From: CAYZJR01 sp964503045
GTDB taxonomy: Bacteria > Cyanobacteriota > Vampirovibrionia > Obscuribacterales > Obscuribacteraceae
Assembly (NCBI GenBank): GCA_964503045.1
Contig: CAZCZI010000035.1
Coordinates: 1-64,000, forward strand
Length of the DNA stretch: 64,000 nucleotides
Direction: 5' to 3'
In this document: positions 34,539-42,849 of the stretch, piece after piece
Layout of the letters: the number at the start of each line of letters is the position of its first letter
Position numbering within the stretch: the stretch's first letter is position 1
Translations under genes and position numbers: made by a program
Notes under the pieces: generated by a model
The model's database searches: none
Told to the model about the DNA's origin: nothing
Seen by the model: the letters and a program-made list of their open reading frames with translations, nothing else

Positions 34539-36068
34539 TCACTTCTTGCCGTTGGATTTTCCTTGCGAACTCCCGCGCATTTTGCGAGCGCGATCCTCGT
34601 CTTTTTTCTGCAATTCAGTCTTTCCGAGTTTTGCGTAGGCAATCGCTCTACACTCGTATGCAGAGACGTTGCGTTCAGGATCTAGACTGATGGCTTTGGT
34701 GAAGTCTTCGACAGCCTTTATCCAGTCTCCCTTCTTCAAATGAACATCTCCTCTGCATTTGTATGCGTCGTCATCTTTATTGTTCATTTGAATGATGTGT
34801 GTGTAGTCGGCAATCGCATTTTGATGATCGTTCAGTCGTCCGTACATCTGGGCGCGCAGAAAGTATGCGCCAGGGTCGTTGGGGTTTTGCTTGATCAACT
34901 CGCTGCAGTCGGATATGGCTCTGCGAGGATCTCCCAGTTGTTCGTAGGCGCGTGCCCTCGCCATATAGAAGTTCCAATCTTTCGGATCCAGTTTAATCGC
35001 TTGTGTTAGGTCATCTATTGCAGATTTCCACTTTTTCAATGACGAGTGCGCCAATCCGCGTTGATACCAGGCTTGTACGTCAGTCGGATCTCCTGCAATT
35101 ACAGATCCGAAATCTTTGACGCCGGCTTCTAACTCTCCTAACGCCAAATGTGCTTTGCCGCGCAGGTAATAGACATCTGTCACAAAGATTGGCTTTTCGT
35201 CTTTGCCGCTAAACTTTTCCCGTTCCCTTCCAGTTTCTGCAATCTGAAAATATGCCACCGTCCGTGGGTTCAACTCAATTATCTTGGTGTAGTCTTCAAT
35301 TGCCTTCTTGTAGTTGTTTTGCTCGGTGTAGACGTCGGCGCGGAAGTAATAAGCTGACGCGAGTCTGGGATTGATGCTGATTGCTTTACTCAAATCGGCG
35401 ATCGCCTTTGGGAAGTTCGACAAGTGGTTGTACATGATGCCGCGCATTTGATAGGCATACTTGTTTTTTGGAAAGCGCTGAATGACGGTAGTCAGTGCGC
35501 GAACAGCCTCTTCGAGCCTGCCTTCCTCTCTTGCCTGTCTTGCCGATTTGACGAGCATGAGTGTTTCAAAGTCTTTTTGATCGATTCGTGCTTGTTCGCG
35601 ATTGCCAAGAATTTTGTATGCCTTGCCTCGATTTGTGTATTCCTGATATCGGTGTGCAAAAGAGTTATCCGCCTCTTCCGTGTTCATGGCGCGCGTGCAG
35701 TCATCGATGCCCTTTTTGAATTCGTTCATCGTCATGTAGAGGTAGCCACGCATGACGTACGCTTCGCGCTTATTGGAGTCTAGTTTGATGGCAGTGTTGC
35801 AGTCGCTGAATGCCTCTTTATTGCGGTCCAGCATGACATTGCAAAACGCTCTTTGCGCGTATGCATCCGCATCTTTAGGGTTTTCTTTGATTGCTTGCGT
35901 GAAATACCGCATCGCGGCATTGTAGTGGCTATTGTTTTCGGCATTGTCTGATAAGACAAAGCCCTTGTGAAAGGCATCTAGTGGCTTTGCATATGCAGCA
36001 TCAAAACCTGTCGACAAGAGAAGACAGGCAGCTGCAGCCAGAAAGGAGCGATTGGCAAGCTTTTTCAT
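34539..36068 (-). CDS. Exported TPR-repeat protein
   Basis: 509 aa from the ATG at 36068; the frame is open to 36104, but that start would run into the repeat region. The signal peptide MKKLANRSFLAAAACLLLS ends near AYAKPL. About ten classical 34-residue TPRs follow (YNAAMRYFTQAIKENPKDADAYAQRA, and so on) in two blocks, with a short break near 270, and a Lys/Ser/Gly-rich C-terminus. Such proteins scaffold envelope complexes. It diverges from a response regulator gene across a 98-bp gap holding three 11-bp direct repeats, so it may be controlled by that regulator. Confidence 0.85.
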   Translation of the reverse strand: MKKLANRSFLAAAACLLLSTGFDAAYAKPLDAFHKGFVLSDNAENNSHYNAAMRYFTQAIKENPKDADAYAQRAFCNVMLDRNKEAFSDCNTAIKLDSNKREAYVMRGYLYMTMNEFKKGIDDCTRAMNTEEADNSFAHRYQEYTNRGKAYKILGNREQARIDQKDFETLMLVKSARQAREEGRLEEAVRALTTVIQRFPKNKYAYQMRGIMYNHLSNFPKAIADLSKAISINPRLASAYYFRADVYTEQNNYKKAIEDYTKIIELNPRTVAYFQIAETGREREKFSGKDEKPIFVTDVYYLRGKAHLALGELEAGVKDFGSVIAGDPTDVQAWYQRGLAHSSLKKWKSAIDDLTQAIKLDPKDWNFYMARARAYEQLGDPRRAISDCSELIKQNPNDPGAYFLRAQMYGRLNDHQNAIADYTHIIQMNNKDDDAYKCRGDVHLKKGDWIKAVEDFTKAISLDPERNVSAYECRAIAYAKLGKTELQKKDEDRARKMRGSSQGKSNGKK

Positions 36069-36098
36069 CTGGTTATATTGTAGCGGAGCTGAGTGTCT

Positions 36099-36127
36099 GA
36101 TCACAAAGCGATCACAGGGCGATCACA
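36099..36127. promoter_or_regulatory. Three 11-bp direct repeats (GATCACA) in a divergent promoter region
   Basis: GATCACA occurs at 36099, 36110 and 36121, an exact 11-bp period, with the extended unit (G)CGATCACAnn. Response regulators of the OmpR/PhoB class bind direct repeats of this spacing, and such a regulator gene starts 40 bp away at 36167; the TPR gene starts 31 bp away on the other side. Autoregulation and control of the TPR gene are therefore likely by inference. Confidence 0.6.
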
Positions 36128-36166
36128 TGATATTGTTTGAGTAGGCCAATAGCTGACCGGGGATCC

Positions 36167-36862
36167 ATGGCTAGAATTTTGGTAGTCGAAGATGAGAAGG
36201 AGCTGGCCAAGCTCGTCTCTGATTGGTTGAAGCGCGACCATCATTTTGTAGAGACTGTTTACGACGGGATGACTGCCGTGCATCAACTTGCGGTGGGCAC
36301 CTACGATGTTGTGGTTCTTGACTGGATGCTGCCTGAGCTTTCCGGCATCGAGGTCTGCAGACGCTACCGAAAGGCGGGGGGCAACGCGGCGGTTGTGATG
36401 ATGACTGCCAAGCATGATTTGGAAGATAAGGAAGTCGGTTTCGAAGCGGGAGCCGATGACTACATAACCAAGCCGTTTCAGCTGAAAGAATTGGCGATGC
36501 GAGTCAAGGCTATGCTCCGTCGGACTGCCTCTGAGCACCATACAGTTTTCACAATTGCCGATTTAGAGATAGACTTTCAAAAGTATTGTGTTCACAAGGC
36601 GGGCAAGGAAGTTCATCTCCTACCAAAGGAATTCAGGCTTTTGGAGTTTTTCCTGAGGCATCCCCACAGAGTGTTCAGCGCAGATGAGCTTTTGAGCAGC
36701 GTCTGGGAGATGGAGTCCGTCGCGCAGCACGATACGGTTCGCGGGCACATCAACCGTCTTCGCAAGAAGCTGGACTCGCCCGGGAAGCCTTCAATCATTT
36801 CAACTGTGCACGGAATAGGCTATAAATTGACCGATGAAAATGCTCAAGAGGATGCGAGTTAG
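36167..36862 (+). CDS. OmpR/PhoB-family response regulator
   Basis: 231 aa from the ATG at 36167 (the frame is open from a TTG at 36137, but MARILVVEDE is the standard receiver start). Receiver domain 1-120 with acidic pair Glu8/Asp9, phospho-acceptor Asp52 in VVVLDWMLPELSG, the switch Thr in VMMTAKHD, and Lys in ITKPF. The C-terminal winged-helix domain (about 130-228) ends in VRGHINRLRKKLDSPGKPSIISTVHGIGYKL, the DNA-recognition helix and wing. The sensor kinase gene overlaps its 3' end by 29 bp, so the two are coupled. Direct repeats upstream are its likely binding site. Confidence 0.95.
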   Translation: MARILVVEDEKELAKLVSDWLKRDHHFVETVYDGMTAVHQLAVGTYDVVVLDWMLPELSGIEVCRRYRKAGGNAAVVMMTAKHDLEDKEVGFEAGADDYITKPFQLKELAMRVKAMLRRTASEHHTVFTIADLEIDFQKYCVHKAGKEVHLLPKEFRLLEFFLRHPHRVFSADELLSSVWEMESVAQHDTVRGHINRLRKKLDSPGKPSIISTVHGIGYKLTDENAQEDAS

Positions 36863-38075
36863 GCTCGCAACCTACTTCGTCTGTCTAGCGCTCATATTGC
36901 ATCTTCTGGGTTCGGCAACGTCAATCGTTCTGCTGAGTTCGATTTTAAGCAACGCCATGGATACGATGCTGCTCGAATTGCTGGCGGAAATCAGACCGTC
37001 TGTGCAGATTGTCGGGGACCATCCTTCACTGGTGTCTTGGGCAGATCGCGCCAAGCAACAAGAGTTTCCGATCTTGGCAACGATTCAGCTCTATGACTCC
37101 AAACGCAATCTGGAGGAGGAGTACGGTCCTACCGGTATTCCTATCTTGAAGAGCGGACAACTCGAAGATCACGGCAAGGGCGAAAACAGGGTGGTTCGGT
37201 CGACTTTCGAACCAGTCGTCAAAGAGGGGAAGACGATTGGATTCGTGCAAGTACAGGCTTCCGCCGCGACAAATGATCACGCACTCGAGCAGGCATTGAA
37301 GTCGGCACTTCTGGTAATGCCTCTGTTGGTGGCCTGTGTTGCCGCAGCCGGATATTGGTTTGCAGGCGTGGCCTTGCGTCCCGTGGAAGAAACCATGCGC
37401 CTTCTGCGGCGATTTGTTGCCGATGCCGGTCATGAGTTGAATACGCCGATTGCCATTATTGAAGCCAGTTTGGAAACGTTGCATGAGGTTTTGAAAGAGC
37501 ACGATCAAGATAACCTTGTCGATATTATCGGCAAGTCTGCATCGCGTATGAGCGAGCTCTCTTCCGATCTGGTGTTTCTTGCCCGTGTCGAAGATCCAAT
37601 ATCTGCCTATCCCATGACACCAGTGGACGTAAGCAAATTGGTAATTGAGGTGGCGAAGGATTTTGAACCTCTTGCCAAAAACAAGCAGATTGAGCTGAAA
37701 GTATTGCAGCAAGCCGAATTAGAAATCATTGGCAACGCCGAATTCCTCAAGCGTATGCTGGGAAACCTCCTCAGCAATGGGCTCAGATACACCGATTCTG
37801 GTGGACAACTCTCAATTGCGACAGAGCAGCGCTCCGGGCTGCTTGATATCCACGTTTCGGACACCGGTATTGGCATTCCGCCAGAGAGTGTCGACCACGT
37901 TTTCGACCGTTTTTACAGGGTTGATAAGGCCAGGGCGCGTGCTGCAGGTGGAGCCGGGTTGGGACTTTCAATCGTTAAAGCCGTGGTCGATGCGCACGGC
38001 GGAGAGGTAAAAGTCACAAGCGAGATCGGCAAAGGAAGCAAGTTTACGGTTTCGCTGCCCTTGGGGCGGCGCTAG
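36834..38075 (+). CDS. Sensor histidine kinase, partner of the upstream response regulator
   Basis: 413 aa. Two membrane helices (about 13-36 and 157-180) flank a roughly 120-residue sensor. The HAMP linker is very short: LRPVEETMRLLRRFVADAGHELNTP joins the second helix nearly directly to the dimerisation helix with His200. The ATPase domain is complete: NLLSNGLRYTDSGG, DTGIGIPPESVDHVFDRFYR and GGAGLGLSIVKAVVDAHGG. Overlap of 29 bp with the regulator gene supports a cognate pair. In-frame ATGs at 36840 and 36852 are alternative starts. The signal sensed is unknown. Confidence 0.94.
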   Translation: MKMLKRMRVRLATYFVCLALILHLLGSATSIVLLSSILSNAMDTMLLELLAEIRPSVQIVGDHPSLVSWADRAKQQEFPILATIQLYDSKRNLEEEYGPTGIPILKSGQLEDHGKGENRVVRSTFEPVVKEGKTIGFVQVQASAATNDHALEQALKSALLVMPLLVACVAAAGYWFAGVALRPVEETMRLLRRFVADAGHELNTPIAIIEASLETLHEVLKEHDQDNLVDIIGKSASRMSELSSDLVFLARVEDPISAYPMTPVDVSKLVIEVAKDFEPLAKNKQIELKVLQQAELEIIGNAEFLKRMLGNLLSNGLRYTDSGGQLSIATEQRSGLLDIHVSDTGIGIPPESVDHVFDRFYRVDKARARAAGGAGLGLSIVKAVVDAHGGEVKVTSEIGKGSKFTVSLPLGRR

Positions 38076-38117
38076 TCTTTGAGCCCGTCTCACTTGCATC
38101 GATAGTGATTAATTTGA

Positions 38118-38146
38118 TTCGACGGCAAGCGGCAAACGGTTAAAAT
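38118..38146 (+). promoter_or_regulatory. Possible promoter for the Ser/Thr kinase at 38183
   Basis: TTCGAC (38118-38123) lies 17 bp before TAAAAT (38141-38146), in the 107-bp gap after the histidine kinase. The -10 is good, the -35 moderate. Confidence 0.4.
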
Positions 38147-38182
38147 GGCCCTTGTGGAAGTTCTAAAAGGAGCAGTTAAGAG

Positions 38183-39721
38183 TTGGCCTCTGAGCAGGAC
38201 AAAACTACCAAGGTCTGTCTTACTTGCACGAAAGTAGTTGATTCGGAATTGGACTTTTGTCCGGATGACGGCGGCGAGCTGAGCATGCTAGCGGCCGACC
38301 CGCTGATTGGAACCATATTTGCCACCAAATATGAGGTTATGAGTCTGATCGGACGTGGTGGCATGAGCTCTGTCTATCGGGTGCGGCATGTGTTGGTCGA
38401 GCAAGTCTATGCCTTGAAGGTCTTGCATGCGCACTACACCTCCAACCCAACTGTGCTTCGGCGGTTTCAACAAGAAGCAAAAACGATTGCGGCATTGATG
38501 CATCCTAACATCGTTACGCTGCAAGATTTTGGTATCGACAACGATGGAAAACCTTTTTTGGTGATGGAATTTTTGGACGGCATGACGTTGTCCGATCTGA
38601 TTTCCACCAAAGGAAGAATGGAAGTAATCGAACTGCTCAATATGGGAAAGCAGGTGTTGAGCGGACTTTCTCACGCGCATAAAGCCGGCGTCACCCACCG
38701 TGACCTCAAGCCCGGAAACATAGTGATGGTTGGTTCTACTCCAAAAATAGTTGATTTTGGAATTGCCAAAATTGCTTCTGAAATGGGAGACCAACTGACA
38801 AGAACCGGTGACATGTTTGGCAGTCCCCTGTACATGAGTCCCGAACAATGCATGGGGCAACCGCTTGATGCTCGCAGCGATATCTACTCTCTTGGCTGTG
38901 TTTTGTACGAATGCCTGACAGGCAAAGCGCCACACAAGGGCAACAGCACGATGGAGACGCTCAACAAACATTTGACCTCGCCGGTAGAAATGATCGATCG
39001 AGCGGCACCGGATCTGGTGAGTCCGTGGCAGCTGGAGGAAGCTATCTTCAAAGCACTGGAGAAAGATCCTAAACGCAGATTTCAATCAGTCGATGAGTTC
39101 AAGGCTGTTCTCGATGGTGTTGATTGGTCGCCTGAATCACAAAAACGAGTTTCGAATTGGCGTCGAGCACTCAAGCGTTTCTTCCAACCAAAGCCTAATC
39201 CAACAGTATCGGATCGCTTGAAACAGTTGGCTGTGGTGTGCTCATTCTATCTTGTTGTCGGAGTAGGGATAATAGTATTCTTGCCGCATTCGCGTGACGC
39301 GTTTATCAATCTTGTTGATGAGTTCGAGTGGGTGTACAACGATCACAGTGCTCACGTCGCAATCACTCAAGCTAAGTCCGCTACTCCACAGGAACGTCAG
39401 GTGCTATTTGAAAGAGCATTGAAGTATCAACGTGGTGCAAAAAGAAAACTAGGAGATCGAAAGCAAAATATTTGGCGCTATTACTACTATCACCGAAATA
39501 TGGCTCAGCTCTATAAAGATATGAATGACCCGCGACTTCAACAAGAAGTGCACGAACTGTATTTGGTGATGAGAGAACTCGGTTTCGACGACTTAGCCAC
39601 CAACCCTTCGAGTGTTTTAAAGCCTGCTGGTGCGACGAGTGCGACGGGCTCCGCAGGTGCGACCAGCGCGGGCGCGACTAGCTCCGCGACGAGTGCCGCA
39701 AGCGGTACGAGCGCCAAGTAA
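38183..39721 (+). CDS. Membrane Ser/Thr protein kinase with N-terminal Cys motif, no LRRs
   Basis: 512 aa from a TTG start with AAAGGAG ten bases upstream. The N-terminal motif Cys12-x2-Cys15-x10-Cys26-Pro-x-Asp-Gly matches that of the LRR kinase at 3619. Kinase domain about 48-320: GRGGMSSVYRV, Lys79, HRD Asp174, DFG Asp191, and the activation segment TRTGDMFGSPLYMSPEQ. A membrane helix at about 355-376 (SFYLVVGVGIIVFL) is followed by about 100 residues of charged helix and a low-complexity Ala/Thr/Ser/Gly tail. It is clearly related to the three kinases at 1595-7732, but its outer domain is a TPR-like stub rather than LRRs. It lies beside three histidine kinases without sharing an operon with them. 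Confidence 0.93.
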   Translation: MASEQDKTTKVCLTCTKVVDSELDFCPDDGGELSMLAADPLIGTIFATKYEVMSLIGRGGMSSVYRVRHVLVEQVYALKVLHAHYTSNPTVLRRFQQEAKTIAALMHPNIVTLQDFGIDNDGKPFLVMEFLDGMTLSDLISTKGRMEVIELLNMGKQVLSGLSHAHKAGVTHRDLKPGNIVMVGSTPKIVDFGIAKIASEMGDQLTRTGDMFGSPLYMSPEQCMGQPLDARSDIYSLGCVLYECLTGKAPHKGNSTMETLNKHLTSPVEMIDRAAPDLVSPWQLEEAIFKALEKDPKRRFQSVDEFKAVLDGVDWSPESQKRVSNWRRALKRFFQPKPNPTVSDRLKQLAVVCSFYLVVGVGIIVFLPHSRDAFINLVDEFEWVYNDHSAHVAITQAKSATPQERQVLFERALKYQRGAKRKLGDRKQNIWRYYYYHRNMAQLYKDMNDPRLQQEVHELYLVMRELGFDDLATNPSSVLKPAGATSATGSAGATSAGATSSATSAASGTSAK

Positions 39722-39722
39722 T

Positions 39723-41198
39723 CTACTCGTTGGGCGCCGACAGCTTAAACCAAAAAGTGCTGCCTTTGCCGGGTTCGGACGTGACACCGATTGCGCCGCC
39801 GTGTTGTTCTACAATCATTTTCGAGATTGGCAAGCCAAGCCCGGTGCCACCCTTTTTGGAGGCGTCAGTGAGTTCTACCTGTTGAAACCGCTCGAAGATT
39901 TTCGTCTGCATGTTTTTGGGAATACCTCTGCCCTTATCAGTGACGCTGACTTGCACTTTGTTGTCGTCAGTTGAAGTCACATTTACCTGAATGTCACTCT
40001 CCGGAGGTGAAAACTTGATGGCGTTGGAAAGTAAGTTGACTACGACTTGAACAATGCGGTCTTCGTCAGCCATGATTTGTGCAGGAGTCGACGGCACGCT
40101 CACGGTAATTTTGTCTCGTTCTGCCACTACGGCAACCGCATCTCTGGCGGTGGCAAGTATTCTGGCAACGGCAACCGGTCGCATTTGTAATTCAAACTGG
40201 GCTGTCTCCATTTTTTGCACGTCGAGGAGATCGTTAATTAGGCGCAGCAATCTGTTTGCATCTTTCTCTGCGGTTTCGACACGCCCTTTTGCCTTTTCCG
40301 TGAGTTCGCACAAGATTCCTTCAGACAGCAAATGAAGAACACTTCTGACATGTGCAAGAGGTGTCTGCAACTGGTTGCGGACTGTCACCACTAATTGTTC
40401 TCTGAAATGATCGACCTCTTGCAGGTCTTTTGCGGCCGAGTGGAAGACCGAGTCTAGTGCGGCGATTTCATCGTTTCCGCCGATAGGGGGCAAAAGAGGT
40501 TTTCTGGCAATAAGGCGCTCGGTATTGGTTTTTACGACGCTTATTCGCCTTGAGATGCTGTACGTCAAATAGAACGCCAACAGCAGACTGAGGACAACGT
40601 TGAGCACCAAACCTGTGAATACCGCAGATTGAAGGTTTGATTTGATTGTTTCCAACTCAACTTGGTCTTCTTTGTGCAAATCGTGTTCTTCGGTGACGAG
40701 TTTGTCTAAAGGGTCGAAGACATCCAGAAAACGCTGAGCGAGTCGTTCGGCGTCAGCATCGGACTTCACATAATCTTGGACGGTCAGATCTTGATCGATG
40801 GAAGAGAAAAACTTATTGAATCTCCAAATAAGTAACTCGGCTTCTGCCTTTATCTTTTTTGCGTGCGCTTTTCTTCTGTCGTTAGTCGCGCAGATCTTTT
40901 CTAGGTTTGATGCTGCTTGGCGCAGATCTGTGGCTGACTGGTAGTACCGATCCTTAAGTTGAGGAATTTTGTTGGCATTGTAGAAAACGCTGGTAAGTTC
41001 AAGATCGACAACGATTCGAGTAATAGTTGCGCATACAGAAAGTACCTCCTTCGACTCGACTTGAATTTCAATCGTGTTATGCGCTCGTTTGAGCAAGAAT
41101 GTAAAGACGCCCATAAACACGAAAATGAAGATGAGGGGGATGGCGATTAAGACCAAACCTTTATTTGCTAAGCCGCCTTGTCTCCCTGATATGATCAT
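39723..41198 (-). CDS. Histidine kinase lacking the phospho-accepting histidine
   Basis: 491 aa. Helix 1 at about 13-36, an alpha-helical sensor region, helix 2 at about 192-212, HAMP, then a dimerisation helix reading VRNQLQTPLAHVRSVL: the canonical His-Glu is replaced by Asn275-Gln276. The ATPase domain is intact: NLLSNAIKFSPP (Asn388, Asn392), DKGRGIP, IFERFQQV and GGTGLGLPISKMIVEQHGG. It should therefore bind ATP but cannot phosphorylate itself on the normal His. Its ATG overlaps the stop of the upstream paralog by 4 bp. The best reading is a trans-acting kinase half of a hetero-oligomer with that paralog. No response regulator is adjacent. Confidence 0.9.
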   Translation of the reverse strand: MIISGRQGGLANKGLVLIAIPLIFIFVFMGVFTFLLKRAHNTIEIQVESKEVLSVCATITRIVVDLELTSVFYNANKIPQLKDRYYQSATDLRQAASNLEKICATNDRRKAHAKKIKAEAELLIWRFNKFFSSIDQDLTVQDYVKSDADAERLAQRFLDVFDPLDKLVTEEHDLHKEDQVELETIKSNLQSAVFTGLVLNVVLSLLLAFYLTYSISRRISVVKTNTERLIARKPLLPPIGGNDEIAALDSVFHSAAKDLQEVDHFREQLVVTVRNQLQTPLAHVRSVLHLLSEGILCELTEKAKGRVETAEKDANRLLRLINDLLDVQKMETAQFELQMRPVAVARILATARDAVAVVAERDKITVSVPSTPAQIMADEDRIVQVVVNLLSNAIKFSPPESDIQVNVTSTDDNKVQVSVTDKGRGIPKNMQTKIFERFQQVELTDASKKGGTGLGLPISKMIVEQHGGAIGVTSEPGKGSTFWFKLSAPNE

Positions 41199-42688
41199 GC
41201 CTTCACCTTCTCCGCCGGCAGTCTGAGGCTCAGCACGTTCTTCCCATCATCATCGGCTGTTGCAGTCAAATTTCCATCATAGTGCTCGGCGATGCTGCGG
41301 GCGAGAGCTAGTTCTAAACCATTGATTTCTGCAGGTGCGAATTCCAGGTCGTGAATGTTGTAAAACGGCTCAAACAGCTTGTCTTTTAGCCAACCGGACA
41401 CTGCTGGACCATCGTCACTAACATCAATGTAGAGGTTGTCTAGTCGCCAGACTGCGTTAACTGTTACCACCGTATCTGGTTTCGACCTTCTCACACAGTG
41501 TGAAAGTATTTCGGAAAACATCAAAATAAGTTTTTCGCGATCGCCGACGACGATACCGTCGACGATGGTGCTCTCCACAGCGATGTGCTGAAACTCAATC
41601 AGTTCTTCCAGGTTTTCTATGGTGGTGTCGACGATATCATGGACGTGCACGCGATTCTTTGCCCATTCGGCCTTGCCGGCCTTGAGGCGTTCCAAATCAA
41701 GCAGGTCGTTGACCAGGCGAATCAAGCGTTTGACGCTGACTTCAGCTTCTTCTACTTTAGCTGTGCCGCGATCTGACAAGTCACCCAGTGCACCTGCAGA
41801 TAATAGTGTCAGTGTGCCTTGAAGAGCAGTAAGAGGTGTTCGCAGTTCGTGGCTGGCCACACTTATCAATTGGCTTTTGAAACGTTCAAACTCAGAGAGT
41901 TCACTCGCGGTTTTATGCAACGCCATGTCCAAATCCGATATTTCATCCGTACCACCGACAGTCTCATTAAGAGGCAGTCTCAGCGACCATCTAAACGTGT
42001 TTGCCATGACATACTCGAGTCGCCGAGAAATACTGTGACTGAAATAGAATGCCAGCATTGCGCTTGCTCCGGCACTCAGGGCCAAGCTGAAAATCAATGT
42101 TTGTTCGTACTGCTGACGTATTTGTGTGCGGGACATCGAGCCGCTTCGCTCGATGCGTCGCTCTCTTTCAAGCAGTGTTCGCCCAGGTGAACCCAGGTCG
42201 TTGAGCAAAAACATTTCATAGGTCAGATTGTCTGGAACGGTAAAGAAGTCGCTCATACGCTGAAGCGGTGGCGCGCGCATAATGAAGGATTGTGTGGCGA
42301 GCCAGTTAGTGTCTATCGATTCCCAGAGGCGTTTGACTAATAGCTCTTCCTCGACGTCACCTTTAACCATCTCTTTGAGTTCGCGATACGTCGCTGGAAT
42401 GCGCGCCCTCAGCTTTGCGTAGCGAACTTTGAGGTCTTTGCTTTTTGAAACGTTGTATGTGATGGCAGTGACAGTCGCTCTTGCGACATCTCTCAGAAGA
42501 CCTTCGACGCAAGCGATGATCGCCTTCGATCGCGCTTCCTTGCGAATTTCGTGCGATGATTCGTCAAGCAGGCTGCTCAACCGAAACATGATGATCGATC
42601 CGATGATCAAAGGCACTGATATCAGGATCAGCCCCCGTTGAGTAATTCCGAGTCGAAGCGTCATGTTTTGTTTATGCCCGACAAACAT
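41195..42688 (-). CDS. Histidine kinase with intact His but degenerate ATPase motifs
   Basis: 497 aa, same architecture as the downstream paralog: helix at about 18-37, helical sensor, helix at about 198-217, HAMP (SISRRLEYVMANTF), dimerisation helix with His280 in SVASHELRTPL. The ATPase domain is eroded: the N-box reads SEILSHCVRRS (His397 in place of the Mg-binding Asn), G1 reads SDDGPAV with the second Gly lost, and G2 reads NGLELAL instead of GxGLGL. It should accept phosphate but probably cannot make it. It overlaps the next gene by 4 bp. Its start faces the patatin gene across 161 bp that contain a palindrome. Confidence 0.9.
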   Translation of the reverse strand: MFVGHKQNMTLRLGITQRGLILISVPLIIGSIIMFRLSSLLDESSHEIRKEARSKAIIACVEGLLRDVARATVTAITYNVSKSKDLKVRYAKLRARIPATYRELKEMVKGDVEEELLVKRLWESIDTNWLATQSFIMRAPPLQRMSDFFTVPDNLTYEMFLLNDLGSPGRTLLERERRIERSGSMSRTQIRQQYEQTLIFSLALSAGASAMLAFYFSHSISRRLEYVMANTFRWSLRLPLNETVGGTDEISDLDMALHKTASELSEFERFKSQLISVASHELRTPLTALQGTLTLLSAGALGDLSDRGTAKVEEAEVSVKRLIRLVNDLLDLERLKAGKAEWAKNRVHVHDIVDTTIENLEELIEFQHIAVESTIVDGIVVGDREKLILMFSEILSHCVRRSKPDTVVTVNAVWRLDNLYIDVSDDGPAVSGWLKDKLFEPFYNIHDLEFAPAEINGLELALARSIAEHYDGNLTATADDDGKNVLSLRLPAEKVKA

Positions 42689-42784
42689 CCTGTAAGAATT
42701 CTAATTACACTAATCCCTACCAGGTTAGAAGTTGACCGGAAGAGCTAAGTTTCTCATTAATATCATCTCAACAAGCCGGATAGG

Positions 42785-42803
42785 TTATCCAAGCATTGGA
42801 TAA
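42785..42803. promoter_or_regulatory. Perfect palindrome upstream of the patatin gene
   Basis: TTATCCAA (42785-42792) and TTGGATAA (42796-42803) are separated by three bases. It lies 46 bp before the patatin ATG and 96 bp before the divergent kinase gene, so it could be an operator for either. Eight perfect pairs around a 3-nt centre are unlikely by chance in a 161-bp gap. Confidence 0.55.
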
Positions 42804-42849
42804 TTCGTTTTTGGCTTGGCTCACAGGCCTTTTAGTAGGAGAGGTATCA

